64,000 bases of DNA from the NCBI RefSeq assembly GCF_029892565.1, contig NZ_JARXVH010000002.1, positions 722,501-786,500 on the forward strand. The letters are read 5' to 3'. This DNA comes from Streptomyces pseudovenezuelae (GTDB lineage: Bacteria; Actinomycetota; Actinomycetes; Streptomycetales; Streptomycetaceae). The notes under the pieces are model-generated. The model did no database searches, was not told where the DNA came from, and saw only the letters and a program-made list of their open reading frames with translations. Shown here piece after piece: positions 50,816 through 58,517 of this stretch. The position numbers were made by a program, and so were the translations under genes. Each line of letters begins with the position of its first letter. Positions within the stretch are counted from its first letter, which is position 1.

Positions 50816-51979
50816 ATGAGCCGCATCCCACGACCACCCACCACGACTCGCGCCACCGTCTGCACCGCGGTCGTACTGACCGTGGCCCTCGCCGCGTGCA
50901 GCGCGCCCGGCGACTCCAGCAGTGACAGCAAGGCATCCTCGGGCCCCATCAAGATCGCCGTCGTCGACGCGCAGAGCGGGCAGCTCAGTTCGCTCGGCGA
51001 CTGGGAGTACAAGGGGGCCAAGCTCGCCGTCGACGAGTGGAACAAGAAGGGCGGCATCGACGGCCGCAAGATCCAGCTGAAGCTCTTCGACGACCAGGGC
51101 GACCCGACGGCCGGCACCAACATCGCCCGCAAGCTGGCCAGTGAGAAGTACGTCGCCATGCTCGGTACGGCGGAGAGCGCGGTGACCATCGCCATGGCGC
51201 CGGTGCTCCAGCAGGCGAAGATCCCCAACATCACCTCCGGTCAGTCCGACGGCCTGGTCGCGCTGAAGAGCCCGTACCTCTTCCTCAACGGGCCGACCAG
51301 TACCACCTACGACTCGACGCTCGCCCAGTACCTGATCAAGGACAAGGGCTACAAGAAGATCGCGATGATCACGAACAACGGATCCTTCGGGACGGGCGAG
51401 CACGACGCCTTCCTCAAGGCCGCCAAGGGGCTCGGCGTTTCGCCGTCGACCGATCAGGTGGTCACCACCGACCAGAAGGACTTCAGCGCCGCGCTCACGA
51501 AGATCCGCTCCAAGAAGCCCCAGGTCGTCTTCATCGGCTCGGAGGAGGTCGAGGCCGGTCTGATCGTCAAACAGGCCCGGGACCTTGGCATCACGGCCCC
51601 CTTCGCGGGCGCCGCGCCGCAGGGCACACCCGTCTTCATCGACACCGCGGGCAAGGCCGCCGTCGAGGGCACCATCGTCAGCTCGCCCTATCTGAGCAAC
51701 GACGCGAGTGACGCTTCGAAGAAGTTCGCCGCCGCGTACAAGGCCGCGTACGGCAAGGACGCCGAACTGCACGGAGCCAAGGCCTACGACGGGGCGAACA
51801 TTCTCCTGACCGCGCTCAAGACCAGCAAGGCCGCCACCGGTCAGGACCTCGCCGACGCCATCCGCGCCACCGCGTACAAGGGCCTGCTCGGCGACTTCGC
51901 CTACGACGACACAGGTGTCGGCATCACCAAGACCACCATCGGTGTCATCAGCGACGGCAAGCTCGTCGCGCAGCAGTAG
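50816..51979 (+). CDS. Branched-chain amino acid/organic acid-binding lipoprotein (LivK-like)
   Basis: A 387-residue family 4 (peripla_BP_6) binding protein. The lipobox ALAAC gives Cys28. The body contains IKIAVVDAQSGQLSSLGDWE, YKGAKLAVDEWNKKGGIDG, VAMLGTAESAVTIAMAPVLQ and VVFIGSEEVEAGLIVKQARD. It captures a ligand outside the membrane for the permease genes that follow. Placement between a ThDP enzyme and Liv permeases suggests that the ligand is the pathway's 2-oxo or aromatic acid substrate rather than leucine itself. Confidence 0.92.
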   Translation: MSRIPRPPTTTRATVCTAVVLTVALAACSAPGDSSSDSKASSGPIKIAVVDAQSGQLSSLGDWEYKGAKLAVDEWNKKGGIDGRKIQLKLFDDQGDPTAGTNIARKLASEKYVAMLGTAESAVTIAMAPVLQQAKIPNITSGQSDGLVALKSPYLFLNGPTSTTYDSTLAQYLIKDKGYKKIAMITNNGSFGTGEHDAFLKAAKGLGVSPSTDQVVTTDQKDFSAALTKIRSKKPQVVFIGSEEVEAGLIVKQARDLGITAPFAGAAPQGTPVFIDTAGKAAVEGTIVSSPYLSNDASDASKKFAAAYKAAYGKDAELHGAKAYDGANILLTALKTSKAATGQDLADAIRATAYKGLLGDFAYDDTGVGITKTTIGVISDGKLVAQQ

Positions 51980-52023
51980 TCATCGGGCATCCGGCAACTG
52001 GCAACTGGCAACGGGAGTACGCC

Positions 52024-52893
52024 GTGCAAGAGACACTGCAGACGCTCGTCGGGGGCTTGAGCCTGGGGGCGGTCTACGCCCTGGTCGCCATGGGGTTCTC
52101 CCTGGTCTACCGCACCATGGGCCTGGTCAACTTCGCGCACGCCGACATCGCCATGATCGGCGCCTACGCGGCCTCCACCTTCTATCTGACGTCCAAACTG
52201 CCCTTCGCCGTCGCCATGCTCGTGGCGATCGTCGTCACCGGCGCCATCGGTCTGGTCATCGAGCGGGTCCTGCGCCCGCTGGAGAACAAGGACTTCGACC
52301 TGATGCTCATCGGCACCATCGGCTTCGGCATCGTCCTCCAGGCCGTCGCCATCCTGATCTGGGGCACCACCGGACGGGCAGTCCCCTCGCCGGTCCGGGC
52401 CGCCCCACTCGACCTGTTCGGGGTGCGCGTGCGGACGTACGACCTCTTGGTCATGGGCGTCGCCGCGCTGGCCGTGATCGGTCTCGCCTGGTTCCTGGCA
52501 CGCACCAAGCGCGGCGCGGCCATGCAGGCCGTCGCCATGGACCACGAGGCGGCCACCGCCGTCGGCATCGACGTCGGCCGCAGCAACGCCCTCGCCTTCT
52601 CCATCGGCGCGGGCCTCGCAGCCCTGGCCGGCGGCCTCGTCGGCCCGATGCTGTACGTCGACGCCTCACTCGGTGGCGCCCTCGGCATCAAGGGCTTCGC
52701 CGCCGCGATGCTCGGGGGCTTCGGGTCCATCCCCGGAGCCGTCGTCGGCGGCCTCGCGATCGGCGTCCTCGACTCCTACGCGGCGGGCCACTTCCAGGGC
52801 TACTCCGTGCTCGTGACCTTCCTGGTCTTCACCGTCGCCATCATGATCCGGCCGACGGGCGTCTTCGGCGAGAGGACGGTGAGCCGCGCGTGA
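52024..52893 (+). CDS. Branched-chain-type ABC permease (LivH-like)
   Basis: A 289-residue membrane protein with about eight helices. It begins LQTLVGGLSLGAVYALVAMG and contains RTMGLVNFAHADIAMIGAYA and the EAA-like loop MQAVAMDHEAATAVGIDVGR. The start is a GTG. Its TGA overlaps the GTG of the next gene by 4 bp. It forms the translocation channel with the LivM half of the following fused protein. Confidence 0.92.
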   Translation: MQETLQTLVGGLSLGAVYALVAMGFSLVYRTMGLVNFAHADIAMIGAYAASTFYLTSKLPFAVAMLVAIVVTGAIGLVIERVLRPLENKDFDLMLIGTIGFGIVLQAVAILIWGTTGRAVPSPVRAAPLDLFGVRVRTYDLLVMGVAALAVIGLAWFLARTKRGAAMQAVAMDHEAATAVGIDVGRSNALAFSIGAGLAALAGGLVGPMLYVDASLGGALGIKGFAAAMLGGFGSIPGAVVGGLAIGVLDSYAAGHFQGYSVLVTFLVFTVAIMIRPTGVFGERTVSRA

Positions 52894-54773
52894 AGTTGCG
52901 AATCGGCTCGCTCGGCGCCCTGGCCGTGGCCCTCTGGATCCTGCCGTACGGCCTGGGCAGTTACTCCATCCATGTCGTCAACATCGCCGTCATCTACGCC
53001 CTGTTGGCCATCGGCATGGGTCTCGCGATGGGCGTCTCGGGCCAGATCAACCTCGCCCAGGTCGCCTTCTTCGGCGTCGGCGCGTACACCCTCGCGATCC
53101 TCACCACCCACTCCGGATACGGATTCTGGGCGGCGGCCGTACTCGCGCTGCTCGCGACGACGGCCACGGGCCTGCTCGTCGGCATTCCCGCTCTGCGCAT
53201 GCAGTCCCACTACCTGGGCATCGTCACCCTAGGCCTGGCACTCGGCTTCATCAACTGGATCACCAACGCCTCGATCTCCGGAGGCGCCGACGGCATCTCC
53301 GGCATCCCGCTGCCGACCCTCCCGGGCATCGACCTCTCCAGCGAATACCTCTACTACTACCTGGAGTTGGTGGTCTGCGCCCTCGGCCTCGGCTTCGGCC
53401 TGTTCGTCGTCCGCACGTCACTGGGCCGACGCCTGCGCGCGATGCGCGACGACTCCCTGGCGGCCGGCGCGATGGGCGCCGAGATCCCGCTCCTGCGCAT
53501 GACCGCCTTCGTCCTCGCCGGCCTGTACGGAGGCCTGGCCGGCGTCCTCTACGCGGGCCTCATCCGCTACGTCGCCCCTGAGACATTCTCCATCGCCAAC
53601 ATGTTCATCCTGCTCGCCATGGTGATCATCGGCGGCCGGCGCTCCCTGGTGGGCTGTGTGGTCGGCGCGGTCGGGCTGACCCTCATCCGCGAGTGGCTGT
53701 CCGACTTCTCGACGTACGCACAGCTGGGATACGGCGTGGTGGTCGTCCTGATGGTCGTCTTCGCGCCCACCGGACTCGCCGGAATCCCGTCCCGGGCACT
53801 GGAGTTCGTACGCCGGAGGGGCGGTCGCGCTGTCAACCGGGCGGAATTGCGCCCCTTCCAGCCGTACGAGCCGGTCACCGCGCTCGAATCCTCGTCCTTG
53901 GACGAGCCGCTGCTCGAAATCCGATCCGTCACCAAGGACTTCCGTGGCCTGCGCGCCCTGGACGATGTCTCCCTCACGGTCGCCGCGGGCGAGATCCGCG
54001 GCATCGTCGGCCCGAACGGTTCGGGCAAGACCACCCTGTTCAACGTCATCAGCGGCTTCTACAGGGCGAGTTCGGGGAAGGTGCGGTTCGCCGGCCGTGA
54101 CACGACCACCACCCGCCCGTACACCCTCTCCCTGCTGGGCCTGGCCCGTACGTTCCAGAACCTGCGCCTGTTCCGACAGCTGACGGTGCGTGAGAACATC
54201 CTGGTCGCCCTGGACCGAACCCGTACGCACACGGTCTGGCAGTACGCGCTGTGGCAGCCCGGCGTGATACGCCGTGAGCGACGGCTACGCCGGCAGGCCC
54301 AGAAACTCCTGGAACGCTTCGGGCTCACCGACTTCGCGGACGCCGCGCCCGGCTCACTCCCGTACGGCATCCAGCGCCGCATCGAGATCGCCCGAGCCAT
54401 GGCCACGCAGCCGCGGCTGTTGCTGCTCGACGAACCGGCGGCCGGACTGAACGGCGAAGAGGTGCAGCAACTCGCCGACATCGTGCGCTCCATCCGCGAC
54501 AGGGGCACCACCGTCGTTCTGATCGAGCACAACATGGGCCTGGTCATGTCGCTGTGCGAGCGCGTCACGGTGCTCTCCAGCGGCGGAGTCATCGCGGAGG
54601 GCACGCCGGCCGAAGTGGTCGCGGCACCCGCGGTGATCGAGGCGTATCTGGGTGATTCCGCAATGGCGGACGTCCCACTTCCGGGCCCCGGCCCGAACCC
54701 GGACCCCGGCCCGAACCCGGGCTCCGACCCTGATCCAACTTCGGCGCCCGCTTCGAAGGAGGCAACCCGGTGA
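52890..54773 (+). CDS. LivM-LivG fusion: permease and ATPase in one polypeptide
   Basis: A 627-residue protein. Residues 1-305 are a LivM permease (NIAVIYALLAIGMGLAMGVS, LRAMRDDSLAAGAMGAEIPL). After a linker (about 305-345), residues 345-595 form a LivG ATPase with Walker A GPNGSGKTT near 373, LARTFQNLRLF, the LivG signature YGIQRRIEIARAMA near 490 and LLLLDEPAAGLN near 510. The tail (about 595-627) is Pro/Gly/Asp-rich, with DNA direct repeats of CCCGGCCCGAACCCGG. Separate livM and livG genes are the norm. The frame is continuous, so the fusion looks genuine. The stop overlaps the LivF GTG. Confidence 0.9.
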   Translation: MKLRIGSLGALAVALWILPYGLGSYSIHVVNIAVIYALLAIGMGLAMGVSGQINLAQVAFFGVGAYTLAILTTHSGYGFWAAAVLALLATTATGLLVGIPALRMQSHYLGIVTLGLALGFINWITNASISGGADGISGIPLPTLPGIDLSSEYLYYYLELVVCALGLGFGLFVVRTSLGRRLRAMRDDSLAAGAMGAEIPLLRMTAFVLAGLYGGLAGVLYAGLIRYVAPETFSIANMFILLAMVIIGGRRSLVGCVVGAVGLTLIREWLSDFSTYAQLGYGVVVVLMVVFAPTGLAGIPSRALEFVRRRGGRAVNRAELRPFQPYEPVTALESSSLDEPLLEIRSVTKDFRGLRALDDVSLTVAAGEIRGIVGPNGSGKTTLFNVISGFYRASSGKVRFAGRDTTTTRPYTLSLLGLARTFQNLRLFRQLTVRENILVALDRTRTHTVWQYALWQPGVIRRERRLRRQAQKLLERFGLTDFADAAPGSLPYGIQRRIEIARAMATQPRLLLLDEPAAGLNGEEVQQLADIVRSIRDRGTTVVLIEHNMGLVMSLCERVTVLSSGGVIAEGTPAEVVAAPAVIEAYLGDSAMADVPLPGPGPNPDPGPNPGSDPDPTSAPASKEATR

Positions 54774-55513
54774 GGAAGATCCCCGCTCCCCGTACCGAAA
54801 CAGCCGCCACGCTCACCGTCGAGGACCTGTCCGTGCACTACGGCGGAGTGTGCGCGGTCCGCTCGATCGGTTTCAGCGTGGAGCCGGGCGCCTCGGTCGG
54901 CATCATCGGCGCCAACGGCGCGGGCAAGACCTCCACACTCAAGGTACTGATGGGCCTGGTCCCGCGCAGCGGCGGACGCGTCACGCTCGGCGAGCGAGAC
55001 CTGACCCGGGTCAGGGCCCGCGACATGGTGCGGCACGGCATCGGCTACGTACCGGAGGGCCGGCACGTCTTCCCCGGCCTGTCCGTGGAGAAGAACCTGC
55101 TGCTCGGCGCCTACGCGCGCCGCTGGGACGACGAGACCCGGGCCACACTGGAAGAAGTGCACCAACTCTTCCCGATGCTGCGGGAGATGAGCGGACGACT
55201 GGCCGGAGCCCTCTCCGGAGGACAGCAGCAGATGCTCGCGATCGGCCGCGCCCTGATGGCCAGACCGCGCCTTCTCCTCCTCGACGAACCGTCGATGGGA
55301 CTGTCACCCAAACTCGTCGGCTTCATCCTCGACACCCTGCAACGACTGCGGGAGGAAGGCCTGAGCCTGCTCCTGGTCGAGCAGAACGCCAAGCTCACCT
55401 TCGGCGCGACCAGTCACTGCCTCGTCATGGAGAACGGGACCGTCGCCATGACGGGAACCTCCGAGGAACTCAGCCAGGACACCCGGGTCCGCCAGATCTA
55501 CCTGGGGCTGTGA
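54770..55513 (+). CDS. Branched-chain-type ABC ATPase (LivF-like)
   Basis: A 247-residue ATPase. Walker A GANGAGKTS starts at residue 47, the signature is LSGGQQQMLAIGRAL, Walker B is LLLLDEPSMGLS, and IGYVPEGRHVFPGLSVEKNL is diagnostic of LivF. It pairs with the LivG half of the fused protein to drive transport. Its GTG overlaps the preceding stop by 4 bp. Last intact gene of the importer operon. Confidence 0.93.
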   Translation: MRKIPAPRTETAATLTVEDLSVHYGGVCAVRSIGFSVEPGASVGIIGANGAGKTSTLKVLMGLVPRSGGRVTLGERDLTRVRARDMVRHGIGYVPEGRHVFPGLSVEKNLLLGAYARRWDDETRATLEEVHQLFPMLREMSGRLAGALSGGQQQMLAIGRALMARPRLLLLDEPSMGLSPKLVGFILDTLQRLREEGLSLLLVEQNAKLTFGATSHCLVMENGTVAMTGTSEELSQDTRVRQIYLGL

Positions 55514-55528
55514 GCGGCGCGCGCGGCG

Positions 55529-55789
55529 ATGACCCAGGACTCGTACCTCATCGGCCTGATCGGCTCCGGCACAGGCACCTCGTTCAGCCCCATGCTCCAC
55601 GAACGGGAGGCAGATCGGCACGGCCTGCGCTACCTCTACCGTCTGATCGATCTCGACCGCATCGGTATCGGGTGTCTTGACGAACTCACTCCACAGGCCG
55701 AGGCGGTCGGTGCCGTCAACACCGTCGTGTCGGGATGTGAGGTGTCGGTGGCGGGAGGTGTATTCCGGCCGGACCACTGTATCCGCTAA
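55529..55789 (+). pseudogene. Shikimate/quinate dehydrogenase (AroE-like) fragment
   Basis: An 86-codon frame 15 bp after LivF. SYLIGLIGSGTGTSFSPMLH and EREADRHGLRYLYRLIDLD match the N-terminus of AroE-like dehydrogenases. DELTPQAEAVGAVNTVV matches a later segment of the same domain. The intervening part, which normally holds the catalytic Lys in an NVTxPxK-type motif, is missing, as is the whole NAD(P)-binding half. It is an internally and terminally deleted remnant. Related genes with Liv importers are used in quinate/shikimate-type uptake clusters. Confidence 0.72.
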
Positions 55790-55838
55790 CATAGAACAAT
55801 TAGATAGATGAATAGCCTAGTGCTGTCGAGGAGTGGCC

Positions 55839-56990
55839 GTGGACTTCGGGCTGACCGACGAGCAGGACCTGTTGCGCGCGACGGCACGGCAGTTCGTCGC
55901 TGACGTGTGCCCGGCCGAGAAGGCCAAGCAGTGGGACGAGGAGGGCGTAGTGCCGCCCGAGCTGTTCCGGGGCATGGCCGATCTGGGGTGGTTCTCCCTC
56001 CCGTTCAGTGAGGAGGAGGGTGGCGACGGCGGCAGCCCGCTCGAACTCATCCTGATCGCGGAGGAGTTGGGGCGGGCCAGCTTCGACGTCGCCATGTGCT
56101 ACATCGGCGTGCTCATCCCGGGGATCACTGTGTTCCGGTGGGGCAACGAGGCGCAGCGTGCCTTCATCCGTGAGCAGGTGATGACGGGGCGCCACCGCCT
56201 CGCCGTCGGCCTCAGCGAACCGGACAGCGGGTCCGACGCCGCCGCCCTGCGCACCACCGCCGAGGACCACGGCGACGGGTTCCTCGTGCGCGGCCAGAAG
56301 GCGTGGTGCACCGGCGGCGGTCTGCCCGACACGACCATCGCGACCTATGTGCGGACCGGACCCCGCGAGCCCAAGCACGGCGGCATCAGCCTGCTGCTCG
56401 TCGACCCGGCGACGGACGGCGTCGAGGTGCGGCGGACGCCGACGCTGGCCCGGCACATCCTCGGCACCAACGAGGTCTTCTTCAACGACGCCCTGGTCCC
56501 GAAGGAGAATCTCGTCGGCCCGCGCGACGAGGGCTGGAAGGTCATGCTCTCCAACATCGAACTGGAGAAGGTGATCATCACCGGCGGATATCTGGGCGCC
56601 GCGCAGGCCACGCTGGACGAGATGCTGGAGTACTCCCGCACCCGGCACGCCTTCGGCCGTCCGGTCGGGAACTTCCAGGCCCTCGCCCACGCCATGGCCG
56701 ACCTGCAGACCGAGATCGACTCCGCTCGGCTGCTCGCGTACCGCGCGGCCTGGCTGCTGGCCCAGGGCAAGCCGTGCACCCGGGAGGGCTCGATGGCCAA
56801 GCTGAAGGGGTCGGAGACGTATGTGGCGGCCGCCCGGCTGGGGATGCAGGTGTGTGCCGGGCACGGTTTCTCGACCGAGAGCGTGATGAGCTTCCGCTAC
56901 CGGGAGTCGATCGTGGCCACGATCTCCGGGGGAACCAGCCAGATCCAACGCAACGGGATCGCCCGCAGCATGGGGCTGCGGTCCTACTGA
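55839..56990 (+). CDS. Acyl-CoA dehydrogenase
   Basis: A 383-residue flavoenzyme beginning MDFGLTDEQDLLRATARQFV. FAD/CoA elements include VGLSEPDSGSDAAALRT and the C-terminal ISGGTSQIQRNGIARSMGL. It oxidises an acyl-CoA to the enoyl-CoA and passes electrons to ETF, whose genes lie at the end of this window. At the medium-chain-enzyme catalytic-base position (YEGTSQ) it has Gly instead of Glu, so its base must come from elsewhere, as in several other subfamilies. GAGGAG is 6 bp before the GTG at 55839. The 3' end overlaps the convergent thioesterase gene. Confidence 0.9.
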   Translation: MDFGLTDEQDLLRATARQFVADVCPAEKAKQWDEEGVVPPELFRGMADLGWFSLPFSEEEGGDGGSPLELILIAEELGRASFDVAMCYIGVLIPGITVFRWGNEAQRAFIREQVMTGRHRLAVGLSEPDSGSDAAALRTTAEDHGDGFLVRGQKAWCTGGGLPDTTIATYVRTGPREPKHGGISLLLVDPATDGVEVRRTPTLARHILGTNEVFFNDALVPKENLVGPRDEGWKVMLSNIELEKVIITGGYLGAAQATLDEMLEYSRTRHAFGRPVGNFQALAHAMADLQTEIDSARLLAYRAAWLLAQGKPCTREGSMAKLKGSETYVAAARLGMQVCAGHGFSTESVMSFRYRESIVATISGGTSQIQRNGIARSMGLRSY

Positions 56991-57550
56991 CTCTCGCCTT
57001 CGCCCTTGGTCTCCTGGTCGGCCAGCCATGCCTCGTGCCGTGCGAAGTGGCTCTGGTCGCGGGTCACCCAGATCCCGGAGACTCGGGCCAGTACGGCACG
57101 TGTCGGCAGCAGGACCATCTCGCCCGCGATGTACCAGCGCCGGCCCTCCCGCCGCTCGACCCAGGCCCGGACCTCCAGTGGCCGTTCCACCGGTACCGGT
57201 TTCACGAAGCTGACGCTGAGTTCCGCCGTGACACTCAACACCCGGTGCAGCAGCGGGAGATGACCGAGGCAGTCGTCCAGCACGGCCGCCGTCCAGCCGC
57301 CGTGCGCGACATTGGGCCCGCCCTCCTGGTCGCGAGGGCAGGCGAGTTCGAACACCGCTACGCCGTCCTCGTCGAGCCGTTCGCCCTCGACACCCAGACG
57401 GCACGAACCTGCGACGCGGCACGCGCCGCACAGCGCCACGCCGCCGGGGGTGCGGGGCGGCTCCTGGAAGTCCGCGCCCGCCCAGTGCCCCGCCGACGTC
57501 GTGGCCCCACCAGTCGTTCTCGTCACGCTGCTTCTCCTCAGGTCAGACAT
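56984..57550 (-). CDS. PaaI-type hotdog thioesterase
   Basis: A 188-residue protein. The hotdog core is at about 75-165, with GGPNVAHGGWTAAVLDDCLG, the HGG-type active-site region, and VSFVKPVPVERPLEVRAWVE. The N-terminal part has CGACRVAGSCRLG, a Cys-rich stretch seen in some actinobacterial members. It hydrolyses acyl-CoA esters. Its ATG overlaps the stop of the upstream LLM oxidoreductase gene by 8 bp; it is the last gene of the leftward operon. Confidence 0.84.
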   Translation of the reverse strand: MSDLRRSSVTRTTGGATTSAGHWAGADFQEPPRTPGGVALCGACRVAGSCRLGVEGERLDEDGVAVFELACPRDQEGGPNVAHGGWTAAVLDDCLGHLPLLHRVLSVTAELSVSFVKPVPVERPLEVRAWVERREGRRWYIAGEMVLLPTRAVLARVSGIWVTRDQSHFARHEAWLADQETKGEGESQ

Positions 57551-58517
57551 CGGCAAGCAGCGGGCGCAGCTTCCCGGCGATCAGCTGTATCTGACGGGCG
57601 ACCATCTCCTCGGGCATCCCGGCCAGTGAGGCCCACAGGAACACCCCTTCGACCGGCAACCCCGCCACGTACGCCTTGATGGCCTCGGCGGTGTCCTGCG
57701 GGGTGCCGTAGAGGAACTGACCGACACCTGTCGCCTGCAGCCCCGTCTTCCGCCACTTCTCGGGATCGATGGGGCGGGGGGCGGGCTGGTCGGTTCCCTC
57801 GACCATGTACCGGCGATAGCTGTCCCACTGGTATGTCAGGTGTTTGCGCACCATCGGCCAGTCGCCGTCGGGGTCCTCGGTGACGAACGTGGTGAACGAG
57901 CCCTGCATCCGGGCCGCCGACATGTCGTAGCCGCTCTCGGCCAGCCCGTCCCGGTACGGCGTCAGCAGCGCCGGGTTGAGGGACAGCAGCCCCGTGCCCA
58001 GCCGTCCGGCCCGGCGTGCACCCTGCGGGCCCTGGTAGCCGAGCCAGATCGGCAGCGGGTCCTGGACCGGGCCGGGGGTGACCAGGGATTCGGACCACAG
58101 ACCGCGGATTTCCCGCACCCGCTGGTCCGTCGTGGAGTAGCGCTTGGCGAGATCGGCGCCGTACAGCCGGTACTCGGGCACGCGGTAGCCGGTGCCGAGC
58201 CCGAGATCCAGGCGGCCGTCGCTGATGATGTCGACGATCGCGGCCTGTTCGGCGATCTCGGGGGCCGCGTGCAGGGGTGCGGGGATGACCGCGGTGCCAA
58301 GGCGGACCCGGCGGGTGCGGGCCGCGGCCGCGGCGGCCATGGTGAGCGGCTGCGGGAGGTATCCGTCCTCGAAGCCGTGGTGTTCGGAGAACCAGACCGA
58401 GTCGAGGCCGAGCCGGTCCGCCTCCTCGCACATCTCCAGGGCGAATCCGTAGACGCGGGACCAACTCTTTTGCCAGGGCGGGGGATTGCGCATGTCGAAG
58501 TAGATGCCGACCTTCAT
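57543..58517 (-). CDS. LLM-class flavin-dependent oxidoreductase
   Basis: A 324-residue luciferase-like monooxygenase-family protein. It starts MKVGIYFDMRNPPPWQKSWS and contains DSVWFSEHHGFEDGYLPQPL, RTRRVRLGTAVIPAPLHAAP and ISDGRLDLGLGTGYRVPEY, the standard TIM-barrel motifs. It uses FMNH2 or F420. Its ATG overlaps the stop of the synthetase-like gene (ATGA). Its place with thioesterase, ACAD and ETF suggests oxidation of a ring or carbonyl intermediate, unproven. Confidence 0.9.
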   Translation of the reverse strand: MKVGIYFDMRNPPPWQKSWSRVYGFALEMCEEADRLGLDSVWFSEHHGFEDGYLPQPLTMAAAAAARTRRVRLGTAVIPAPLHAAPEIAEQAAIVDIISDGRLDLGLGTGYRVPEYRLYGADLAKRYSTTDQRVREIRGLWSESLVTPGPVQDPLPIWLGYQGPQGARRAGRLGTGLLSLNPALLTPYRDGLAESGYDMSAARMQGSFTTFVTEDPDGDWPMVRKHLTYQWDSYRRYMVEGTDQPAPRPIDPEKWRKTGLQATGVGQFLYGTPQDTAEAIKAYVAGLPVEGVFLWASLAGMPEEMVARQIQLIAGKLRPLLADV

